Source of the DNA: Aigarchaeota archaeon
GTDB taxonomy: Archaea > Thermoproteota > Nitrososphaeria_A > Caldarchaeales > Wolframiiraptoraceae
Reading direction: 5' to 3'
Assembly (NCBI GenBank): GCA_025059205.1
Contig: JANXDS010000003.1
Coordinates: 44,236 to 108,235, forward strand
DNA: 64,000 nucleotides
Shown piece by piece: positions 32,623 through 40,252 of the stretch. Under the pieces are notes generated by a model. That model was not told where the DNA came from and did no database searches. It saw only the letters and a program-made list of their open reading frames with translations. Position 1 is the first letter of the stretch. Each line of letters starts with the position of its first letter. The position numbers and the translations under genes were made by a program.

Positions 32623-34033
32623 CCCTCTTATCTACCTCCTTCAAGAACTGCTCGAGTACATGTGCGGGTAAATCAGCTCCCGCGGCTATGTTATGGCCTC
32701 CGCCCCTACCACCCAAGGCATTAGCTACATCCGAGAGTATCCTTCCTAAATTAATTCCCTTTTCAACCTGCGCCCTGTTAGCTCTAGCTGATATCTTAAT
32801 TCTGTCTCCGTGTCTTGCCCAGACTATCAAGACCTTGTCCTGCGGTATCATTCCCGAAGATGATATGAGTGATGCTAAGGAGCTAACCTGCCTTTCGTCT
32901 ATTAAATCTCCACCGTTCAAGACTGATATATGCTCCATATTCGTGATGGCCTCAGGCCTAGTGAGGAGTTCCATATTTTTTGCCATTTGGATTCTGTAGT
33001 CTTCTAAGAGCTTTTGTGCCTCCCCTAACAGACCTCCCCTAACACCTGCGGCTATCGCTATCCCTAACCAGGCATTACCGGTCTTACCACAAGCGTTCAA
33101 GAGCCATGCAAACTCCCTGGCATCCTTTAAGTACGTCCATCTCTCTTCTTCCGTCAACTCATAGACTGCTCCGATTAACTCTTTAGCGATACTGCTGGCC
33201 GGTAAACCTTTCGACGTAAGGAAGGATATTATGCCGTTATATAACCTCGACTTCTCTTCCTCCGTCAGATCAGCGAGTACGCGCCACCTATCGCCGTCTT
33301 TTACCTTTATGCCTAAAGACGTGATTAGACTATAACATACGTCCTCTCTACCTGTTAGCCCCGGTAAGAACGGGCTTGAGGTGCTTGCAAGTGCTACATG
33401 TATTGGCCTGAAGCTCCTACCGAATAATATCAAATCCTCCGTAACCTGTAGTAGACCCTTCTCGACGCCCTCCTCAACTATCTTTGCGTTTATGCCTCCT
33501 AACCTCCTCTGGCCATCTTTATCCTGTAGATCACCGAGAGCACCTACGATGGCGATCGGGGAATAGAGATAATTCTCTTCGTCGAGCGCCTTTGAGACCA
33601 AATACGCCAAGCCTGAGGCGCTTATATGTGTGGCACCCTCTAAGCCTTGAAGATGAGGGTTTAAGTGGGCGTAGCACTTTGGTGTGTCAAAGTTCTGCGG
33701 TTGATGGTGGTCAATGATAACGACCTTCTTCTCACCGATTTTGTCGTATATCTCCTTCACATAGCCGCTGCCTAGATCAAGGAATACGATGCAGTCAGCA
33801 TTTGCTGAACCTTCGTCCATCTGTTGAAAAAACTCATCTATTCTACTAACAGATCTTGCGAGGAACCTTGCGTCGTTCCTCCACAATGAGCCTACCATTA
33901 TACCACAAGCTGACAAAGCATCTGCGTCGTTATGGCACACCAATAACAAGATATCGTCCTGTTTGATGCTTTCTCTTAATAATTCGGCGACACTCGCAGC
34001 CGAAGACAGCAGCTGCTCATAAGCATCATTCAT
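32600..34033 (-). CDS. DHH-family RecJ-like nuclease (GAN type)
   Basis: A 477-residue DHH phosphoesterase. HNDADALSA, FLDLGSGY and IIDHHQPQ are the metal-binding motifs of the DHH domain, and GRGGGHNIAAGAD is the DHHA1 substrate motif. Archaeal homologues (GAN, aRecJ) associate with GINS or with mini-RPA and trim single-stranded DNA or RNA 5' ends. Gene context between S15 and Pcc1 matches this branch. All motif residues are present, so it should be active. Confidence 0.88.
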   Translation of the reverse strand: MNDAYEQLLSSAASVAELLRESIKQDDILLLVCHNDADALSACGIMVGSLWRNDARFLARSVSRIDEFFQQMDEGSANADCIVFLDLGSGYVKEIYDKIGEKKVVIIDHHQPQNFDTPKCYAHLNPHLQGLEGATHISASGLAYLVSKALDEENYLYSPIAIVGALGDLQDKDGQRRLGGINAKIVEEGVEKGLLQVTEDLILFGRSFRPIHVALASTSSPFLPGLTGREDVCYSLITSLGIKVKDGDRWRVLADLTEEEKSRLYNGIISFLTSKGLPASSIAKELIGAVYELTEEERWTYLKDAREFAWLLNACGKTGNAWLGIAIAAGVRGGLLGEAQKLLEDYRIQMAKNMELLTRPEAITNMEHISVLNGGDLIDERQVSSLASLISSSGMIPQDKVLIVWARHGDRIKISARANRAQVEKGINLGRILSDVANALGGRGGGHNIAAGADLPAHVLEQFLKEVDKRVGSQLGT

Positions 34034-34039
34034 TTTATG

Positions 34040-34483
34040 TTAGGATACCTCCTCTATCGGCGGCACCCATTCCGGAGGCAATTCCCCTATCCTTTTGTAG
34101 TAATTGACCAACCTCCTCACTTTGGATTCAATCAACTGAATTCTATGGACATTTGCCCTGTCCGACTTGAATCTCTCAAGGTGCTTTCTCATCCTAATCA
34201 CTTTGGCCAAAAGGTTTTCTAAATCCTCAGGTATTTCAGTGTAGAGACCGTTCTCCTTGAGTATCTGCTTAATACTCTTTCCCGTTATTTGTTTGACGAG
34301 CGGTATGCCATGACTATCTCTCAGTATAACGCCTATCATGCTGGGTTTGTAACCCTGTTTGTAGTATTCCACGACTAAGCTTTCAACCTCTTCGGGCGTC
34401 GCCTTTACCCAGGCAGGTGGAAGCTTACTAATGGGCCTCACAGAGTCTGATTTTCCGCGTCTTCTCGAGTGCATCCTGGCCAT
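34040..34483 (-). CDS. rps15: Ribosomal protein S15 (archaeal type)
   Basis: A 147-residue protein with the archaeal/eukaryotic N-terminal extension (MARMHSRRRGKSDSVRP, with PPAWVKATPEEVESLV). The S15 core ends in LERFKSDRANVHRIQLIESK and VRRLVNYYKRIGELP. It is first gene of the S15-GAN-Pcc1-S3Ae operon, and the GAN gene follows after 6 nt. Confidence 0.96.
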   Translation of the reverse strand: MARMHSRRRGKSDSVRPISKLPPAWVKATPEEVESLVVEYYKQGYKPSMIGVILRDSHGIPLVKQITGKSIKQILKENGLYTEIPEDLENLLAKVIRMRKHLERFKSDRANVHRIQLIESKVRRLVNYYKRIGELPPEWVPPIEEVS

Positions 34484-34531
34484 GTACTTTTCGGGTAGAT
34501 GGTTAGCAAAGTTCTAAAAATACCTTTAGGT

Positions 34532-35338
34532 CTACCTCAGTCTGTGTAGCGGGACCTCATTAAACGACCTTAACTTTATTACTCCCTGCAACTCCGCACC
34601 ATGATGGGTTATATCGTAAATCGGCAGCGGTATTTTTCTCGCTAACCATTCGATTAACGCCCTCGCAATCTTCAGTTTCTTTATCTTTATCATCAGGCGT
34701 TCGGGTGACAATGTGCTAATGGGTTTTGAGTACGGACCTATTTCCTCTCCAAGATCCATTCCGGCCAGGATAATGGCCCTAGTGCTGGCAGACGAGCTCA
34801 AGAATGCAGCCCTATCACCGTCTGTAAATCCACCGAAGTTATATAAGCAACCAAAAGGCTCGGTCTGAGTCGTCGGCAGAACCCTCTCCTGCAACAAGGG
34901 GATAACGCTTCTGAGCTTATGGATGTTGTCGCCATGTGCGTGAACCACAAGCATCGAACCTTGCGCATAGATCTTTAACAGGTCATCGAGCGGTCCGTCT
35001 AGATCTGTAACTACGATATCAGGAATTATACCATACTTGAGAAATGCTGTGACAGCACCATCGGCAGCTATGACCGTAAGGGCATCTTTTTGAGGAAAAT
35101 TGATGAACTTTTCAATATCTACATCGAGAGAAGGGCCAGCACCAAACACAACAGAAAACTTACCTGAAAGCATGCGTTCAATATGCGTAAAATCCAAGGC
35201 TTTTCCTTGGAGCAGGGAATTAAGGAGCGTGGCTGCTTCCAAGTCCGCAAGTGCATCAAATTGAAACTCTTTAATAATTTTATGGTACCATTCTAACCAC
35301 TCGTCTAGAGTTATCCAAGGATTGTGGAACTTTTTCAC
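34532..35338 (-). CDS. mptE: 6-hydroxymethyl-dihydropterin pyrophosphokinase, MptE-like
   Basis: A 268-residue DUF115 protein. VVFGAGPSLD, VIAADGAVTAFLKYGIIPD, VTDLDG and VVHAHGDNIHKL follow the archaeal MptE pattern; the fold resembles thiamine pyrophosphokinase. MptE adds pyrophosphate to 6-hydroxymethyl-7,8-dihydropterin before coupling in tetrahydromethanopterin (or folate) synthesis. It lies 20 nt after mptA on the same strand, matching the pathway. Confidence 0.88.
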   Translation of the reverse strand: MKKFHNPWITLDEWLEWYHKIIKEFQFDALADLEAATLLNSLLQGKALDFTHIERMLSGKFSVVFGAGPSLDVDIEKFINFPQKDALTVIAADGAVTAFLKYGIIPDIVVTDLDGPLDDLLKIYAQGSMLVVHAHGDNIHKLRSVIPLLQERVLPTTQTEPFGCLYNFGGFTDGDRAAFLSSSASTRAIILAGMDLGEEIGPYSKPISTLSPERLMIKIKKLKIARALIEWLARKIPLPIYDITHHGAELQGVIKLRSFNEVPLHRLR

Positions 35339-35358
35339 GCATTTTAATAGTACTGTTG

Positions 35359-36285
35359 CTATTTATATCTTTGAAGAGCAAGCGTTCTTCTGACCTCTCC
35401 AGCGGTTGTTTTGAGGAAAGCCACCATATCATGTCCATGGACGCTTTCCATGCTCCTTACCCTTGCTATTATGGCGCATTCGTCCTTAACATTCAACTCC
35501 GAAGCCGATCTTGCCATGTATCTTACCACGTCCTCGACGAACCTCGCTCTCCTGATTGCATTCATCACAACATCAGCTTCATCTTCCCTCTTGAGTAACT
35601 CATACGTCACGGAGCTCATGGATTCGCTAACTATTCTAACGAGTTCCATGACATCGACTTCGCATTCTGATACGTCGATGAGTAAGGTACCCTTACATCT
35701 TTGTGTATGGGTTGCTATCGGTAGTTTATCCATCATTCTTTCTAAATCTTCTTCCTTACCGGAACCCATCAATTTTTTCCTGCATATTTCTTTAATGGAT
35801 TTTAGTGCACACGGACAAGCCGTTATGCCTGTGACTGTTACGCCTATCATCTTCCTTATCGAGAAAAACCCTCCTTCTCTTGTTGCATAGCTCTTGGCAT
35901 GTATAGTGAACGTCTCATAAGATGTATGGTCTGAAGGCAACTTTGCTTCGTAGAAGGCTATCGCGTCTGCTCTAACGTAAGACCTTCTGGAGTATTCGTG
36001 TTTTTTCAGCAAAGAAACAGCTATGTCTGCTGCTATGTCTTCTAGCTTGAAGGCTTTGCTCTCGTATGCCTTTATCACTTCTGCTATAGGCTCGTAGCTT
36101 CTAGAAGCGTGTATACCACGGCGATCGGGTGGAAGGTCTATGAAAGCACCGAACCTCACATTCATGATCATTCTTAACCCTCCCAACCTGAGCTGGCCAG
36201 CAGGTATTCTTACACCGTCTATCCCGACTAGCCGTATAGGCAGCATCGTGTCGGGCTGCTCGTCCTTTATATCTGGGGTGCGCAT
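35359..36285 (-). CDS. mptA: GTP cyclohydrolase IV, MptA/FolE2 family
   Basis: A 308-residue enzyme that opens GTP at the start of archaeal pterin synthesis. LVGIDGVRIP, MNVRFGAFIDLPPDRRGIHAS and TGITACPCALKSI (the metal-binding cysteine region) are characteristic; THTQRCKGTLLI follows. MptA makes dihydroneopterin 2',3'-cyclic phosphate with Fe2+. It heads a two-gene unit with mptE and is divergent from the beta-RFAP synthase gene. Confidence 0.92.
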   Translation of the reverse strand: MRTPDIKDEQPDTMLPIRLVGIDGVRIPAGQLRLGGLRMIMNVRFGAFIDLPPDRRGIHASRSYEPIAEVIKAYESKAFKLEDIAADIAVSLLKKHEYSRRSYVRADAIAFYEAKLPSDHTSYETFTIHAKSYATREGGFFSIRKMIGVTVTGITACPCALKSIKEICRKKLMGSGKEEDLERMMDKLPIATHTQRCKGTLLIDVSECEVDVMELVRIVSESMSSVTYELLKREDEADVVMNAIRRARFVEDVVRYMARSASELNVKDECAIIARVRSMESVHGHDMVAFLKTTAGEVRRTLALQRYK

Positions 36286-36338
36286 TCTTCACTCGACATT
36301 TAGTAGGGACTTTGCTGGGATTTAATGGTGAGCGTGAC

Positions 36339-37283
36339 ATGAAAGTATACGTCAAAACTCCTTCCAGACTTCATCTCGGCATAGTGGACCTTAACGGCGG
36401 CCTTGGCAGGCTTTATGGCTCCTTAGGTCTCTCCATTTCAGCACCATCGTTCGAGACCATCCTCGAGCTTAGCCCCTCAGGCATTACGGTTGAGCCGTAT
36501 GATGCGTTCGTGAAAGAGGCTGCTGAAAAGTCTAAGTCAACACTAGGCATGGTTGGAGGGCTAGCCGTAAAGGTTATGAGCAAAATACCAAGACATGTAG
36601 GCCTAGGTTCTGGAACTCAGACGCTGCTGGGCATCGCAACCGGGCTGGCAAAACTTCTGGGCATCGAGGCTTCGGTCGATGAATTGGCGGTAAAGCTTGG
36701 GAGAGGTACAGTTTCCGGCATCGGAACGGCAGTTTTCAAGCACGGCGGTTTTATCCTTGACGGAGGCATAAAACCTGGCCAGAGACGAATCCCACCGATA
36801 ATCGTAAGAGTGAATTTTCCAGAAAGGTGGTCCGTAGTCCTTGCAATACCTTTTGGTATCAAGGGGTTGAGCGAAGAAGAGGAAGAGATAGCGTTTAAGA
36901 ATCTTGGAAGGCAACCTGAGTGGATAGCCGAGAAGATATCTAGACTCGTGCTAATGAAGCTAATCCCAGGAATATTAGAAGAGGACGTTTGGGAATTTGG
37001 AGAGGCACTGACCGAGGTGCAGAGACTCGTCGGCACGTACTTCTCGAGCGTTCAAGGGGGCATATTTTCGAATGAATTGACGCATCTTTGCATTAAGACC
37101 ATGCTGGAGAACGGTGCAGCCGGCTCGGGCCAGAGTTCATGGGGACCTACGGCCTACGGGTTTACGGATTCTGCGAAGACTGCAGAAAAGGTTGCATCTG
37201 CCTTAAGGGACGTCCTTGCGGGTAGGGGGGCCGTACTAGTTACGAAAGCCTCAAACTTCGGTGCCGTTATACGAAGAATTTAG
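36339..37283 (+). CDS. Beta-ribofuranosylaminobenzene 5'-phosphate synthase
   Basis: A 314-residue GHMP-kinase-fold enzyme. RLHLGIVDLNGGLGRLYGSL, PRHVGLGSGTQTLLGIATGL and KLGRGTVSGIGTAVFKHGGF are family hallmarks. It condenses 4-hydroxybenzoate or p-aminobenzoate with PRPP, the first committed step toward methanopterin. ATG 36339 with GGTGA eight bases upstream is preferred over an upstream TTG. Together with MptA and MptE it indicates a tetrahydromethanopterin-type C1 carrier. Confidence 0.92.
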   Translation: MKVYVKTPSRLHLGIVDLNGGLGRLYGSLGLSISAPSFETILELSPSGITVEPYDAFVKEAAEKSKSTLGMVGGLAVKVMSKIPRHVGLGSGTQTLLGIATGLAKLLGIEASVDELAVKLGRGTVSGIGTAVFKHGGFILDGGIKPGQRRIPPIIVRVNFPERWSVVLAIPFGIKGLSEEEEEIAFKNLGRQPEWIAEKISRLVLMKLIPGILEEDVWEFGEALTEVQRLVGTYFSSVQGGIFSNELTHLCIKTMLENGAAGSGQSSWGPTAYGFTDSAKTAEKVASALRDVLAGRGAVLVTKASNFGAVIRRI

Positions 37284-37378
37284 ACGTAGTATCTTAGAAT
37301 GCTCTCCGTGAACTAAAATGTAAACTTGTTTGATAATGGTTTATCTATAACTCTACACATTAAACATGATGGCTTGGG

Positions 37379-39166
37379 ATGCTCTTTTCGGAGCTCGTTG
37401 AGTTCTACGAAAGGATTGAGGCGACGACGAAGAGGTTAGAGATGACAGACATACTCGTAGAACTCTTCAGGAGAACACCTCCTGAAATAGTAGACAAGGT
37501 TGCCTACATGACTTTAGGTGAGCTCTACCCACCGTTCGTAGGTATAGAGCTCGGTATCGCAGAAAAACTAGCCCTCAGGGCGCTTAAAGCAGTTACCGGA
37601 GCATCTGAAAAAAAGATACAAGAGCTTTATGGAAAGCTGGGCGATATTGGATTAACAGCCGAGAAGCTCCTCACGTCAAAAACCCAAGTGACCTTATTCA
37701 CAGAGCCGTTGACCATTGAACGCGTATACTCATCCTTAGAGAAGATAGCGAAGACAACAGGGGAAGGTGCGATAGAAACAAAGCTCCAAATACTCGTTGG
37801 GATCCTCGGTTCCGCTCAACCGAAAGAGGCAAAGTACATTATGAGAATGGTAACGGGTACGATGAGACTTGGTGTTGCGGACATGACTATATTGGATGCG
37901 CTCGCAGTGGCATACGGAGGTAGTAAGGAGGTCAGGGATGCTTTCGAAAGGGCTTACAACATAAGCTCCGATATAGGGCTCGTTGCGAAGGTAGCAGCGG
38001 AAGGAGGATTAAGAGCCATAGAAGAATTTAGGATAAGGGTCGGAAACCCGATAAGACCCATGCTGGCGGAAAGGCTCTCTACTGCTGAGGAAATCTTGGA
38101 GAAGTTAGACGGTAAGGGATTGGCGGAGTTTAAGTACGACGGTGAAAGGATGCAGATACACAAACGGGGTGATGAGATAATAATTTTCTCGAGGAGACAA
38201 GAGAATATAACCGCACAATATCCTGATGTTGTCAATCATGCAAGAAATTGCATAAAGTCGAAAGAAGCTATAGTTGAATGCGAGGCTGTTGCAATAGACC
38301 CAGAAACAGGCGATATGCTGCCTTTCCAAGAGCTGATGCATAGAAGGAGAAAGTACGATATTGAAAAGGCTATAGAAAAGTATCCGGTCAGCTTATTCTT
38401 CTTTGACGTGCTTTACGCAGATGGTCAGGATTTTACGTCCAAACCACTCCTAGAAAGGAGGAAAGTCCTTGAGAGCATAATAGAAGTTAACGAGAACGTC
38501 ATGTTAACCGAAAGCAAGTTGGTCAAAACTCCTGAGGAATTGGAGGCTTTCTTCCTGAAAGCTGTGGAAAACGGTTGCGAAGGTGCCATAGTTAAGTCGG
38601 TGTCCCAAGAGTCCGTCTACAAGGCAGGTGCGAGAGGTTGGCTCTGGATTAAGTACAAGCGTTCTTACGTTTCTAAAATGATCGATACGGTTGACCTTGT
38701 AGTTGTCGGGGCTTTCTACGGAAGGGGGAAGAGGAGAGGAAAATTTGGTGCACTACTCATGGCGGCGTATAATTCGGACGAAGATGTCTTTGAATCTGTC
38801 TGCAAGGTAGGCTCAGGTTTTACGGATGAGGATTTAGCCAAGTTGCCAGAGATGTTATCGCCTTATATATCAAACGACAAACCTCCAAGGGTCAAATCCA
38901 ACATGCAACCAGATGTATGGCTCAAGCCTGGTGTAGTTCTTGAGATAATTGGTGATGAGATAACGCTCAGCCCCATCCACACGTGTTGCTGGGGCTTAGT
39001 AAAAGAAGGGGCCGGTCTTGCTATTAGATTTCCGCGCTTCACGGGTAGGTTCAGGTTGGACAAGTCTCCGGAAGATGCAACGACATCTTCGGAGATAAAG
39101 TCCATGTACGAGAGGCAATTGAAGAAGGTAGTCGAGAAACCGATGGAAGGTGTTGAAAATGTCTGA
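37379..39166 (+). CDS. lig: ATP-dependent DNA ligase
   Basis: A 595-residue archaeal replicative ligase. An N-terminal DNA-binding domain occupies about residues 1-215. The adenylation motif FKYDGERMQIH follows, with Lys252 as AMP-accepting residue, then FSRRQENIT, AIVKSVSQESVY, WLWIKYKRSY and a C-terminal OB fold. It joins Okazaki fragments, presumably with PCNA. The 3' end overlaps the next gene by eight bases. Confidence 0.96.
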   Translation: MLFSELVEFYERIEATTKRLEMTDILVELFRRTPPEIVDKVAYMTLGELYPPFVGIELGIAEKLALRALKAVTGASEKKIQELYGKLGDIGLTAEKLLTSKTQVTLFTEPLTIERVYSSLEKIAKTTGEGAIETKLQILVGILGSAQPKEAKYIMRMVTGTMRLGVADMTILDALAVAYGGSKEVRDAFERAYNISSDIGLVAKVAAEGGLRAIEEFRIRVGNPIRPMLAERLSTAEEILEKLDGKGLAEFKYDGERMQIHKRGDEIIIFSRRQENITAQYPDVVNHARNCIKSKEAIVECEAVAIDPETGDMLPFQELMHRRRKYDIEKAIEKYPVSLFFFDVLYADGQDFTSKPLLERRKVLESIIEVNENVMLTESKLVKTPEELEAFFLKAVENGCEGAIVKSVSQESVYKAGARGWLWIKYKRSYVSKMIDTVDLVVVGAFYGRGKRRGKFGALLMAAYNSDEDVFESVCKVGSGFTDEDLAKLPEMLSPYISNDKPPRVKSNMQPDVWLKPGVVLEIIGDEITLSPIHTCCWGLVKEGAGLAIRFPRFTGRFRLDKSPEDATTSSEIKSMYERQLKKVVEKPMEGVENV

Positions 39167-39734
39167 GAATGAAGAAAAATTGAAAAAGCTGGCTATGTTG
39201 AAAAGTTATCTAGAAAGGAGAATCGAAGAACTCTCGGGTGAAATCGAGAACCTGAGATTTCTTATATCCGTGGTAGACGAACAGCTGGCTGCTAAGAGTT
39301 TCAAAACAGTAGAGACCATCAAAAGGGAAGAAAGACCAAAAGTCGTAGAAATCACGAAAAAAGAGGAAAGACCAAAAGAATTGGGTGCTGTAAGAAATCT
39401 TCGTGGTAAATCCGGAAACCTTCTCGGGATGCTAACCGTAACTCCAAACGAGATCAGATTAACAGTTAACCCGGAACTTCGCATAACATCCGACATGAAG
39501 CCCTTCTCTTCTTTCTTGATAAAGAAAGTTTTGGATGCGATGGTTAAGGTTGATAAGGAGAACGTTGATGCGGGAAAGTTAGAACCCGGCAAGGAGTTAA
39601 GCTACGACATAGTCTACGAAGGTGGAGAGGTCAGGGAAATCATCGTGAGGAATTATCGAGACGAGACGAGGCTAAGAGAGGTCATAGGCTCTATAAGATG
39701 GGCCTTGGATACCATATCCTCATCCCAGAGATAA
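39159..39734 (+). CDS. Conserved hypothetical coiled-coil protein, 191 aa
   Basis: Residues 1-55 form a coiled coil (KLKKLAMLKSYLERRIEELS, EIENLRFLI). Next come two KREERPK-type repeats. The globular C-terminal half contains LLGMLTVTPNEIRLTVNPEL and PFSSFLIKKVLDAMVKVDKE. No family was recognised. The ATG lies within the ligase gene end, so its product may be made together with ligase. The layout (coiled coil plus domain) is reminiscent of small replication or chromatin accessory proteins, but this is only a guess from position. Confidence 0.6.
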   Translation: MSENEEKLKKLAMLKSYLERRIEELSGEIENLRFLISVVDEQLAAKSFKTVETIKREERPKVVEITKKEERPKELGAVRNLRGKSGNLLGMLTVTPNEIRLTVNPELRITSDMKPFSSFLIKKVLDAMVKVDKENVDAGKLEPGKELSYDIVYEGGEVREIIVRNYRDETRLREVIGSIRWALDTISSSQR

Positions 39735-39738
39735 AAAC

Positions 39739-40170
39739 TCATTCACCCACGACAGTTACTACTATCTTTCTCTCCCTAGGTCTGACGTCCAACTCTAAGA
39801 AAACTAACTGTTGCCATGTTCCCAGCACAAGCTTTCCTCCCCTTAACGGGACGGATATGCTAGGACCTATCAATGCTGCTCTCACATGAGAGTGTCCATT
39901 GTAGTCACCCCATCTCTCATGATGCTTGTACGAATAGTTTTTAGGTGCTACTCTCTCTAGAATATCTGATAGGTCGCTCACTAACCCAGGCTCGTACTCT
40001 ATCGTCGTTACAGCTGCGGTCGAACCTACGACAAACACATTTACTATACCGTTTGATATTCCGGAGCCCTTTACTGCTGAGCTCACCATGCTAGTTATGT
40101 CGACCACATCACCCTCGCCCTTAGTTTTTATTGAAAATTCACCTGACCAAACTGTCATTTTACACACCAC
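39739..40170 (-). CDS. YjbQ/UPF0047 family protein
   Basis: A 143-residue protein of the YjbQ family. VVGSTAAVTTIEYEPGL, YKHHERWGDYNGHSHVRAAL and GTWQQLVFLELDVRPRERK contain the conserved His/Glu/Asp set that gives some members weak thiamine-phosphate synthase activity. The biological role is not settled. It is convergent with the coiled-coil gene, with 4 nt between stops. Confidence 0.9.
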   Translation of the reverse strand: MVCKMTVWSGEFSIKTKGEGDVVDITSMVSSAVKGSGISNGIVNVFVVGSTAAVTTIEYEPGLVSDLSDILERVAPKNYSYKHHERWGDYNGHSHVRAALIGPSISVPLRGGKLVLGTWQQLVFLELDVRPRERKIVVTVVGE

Positions 40171-40252
40171 AGTATCTCTTTGATATCCTCGGCGTTATAT
40201 TTTTATGCTCAAAAAAGCTTAAAGGTACATTGCTTTATTTTAAGATTATAAA

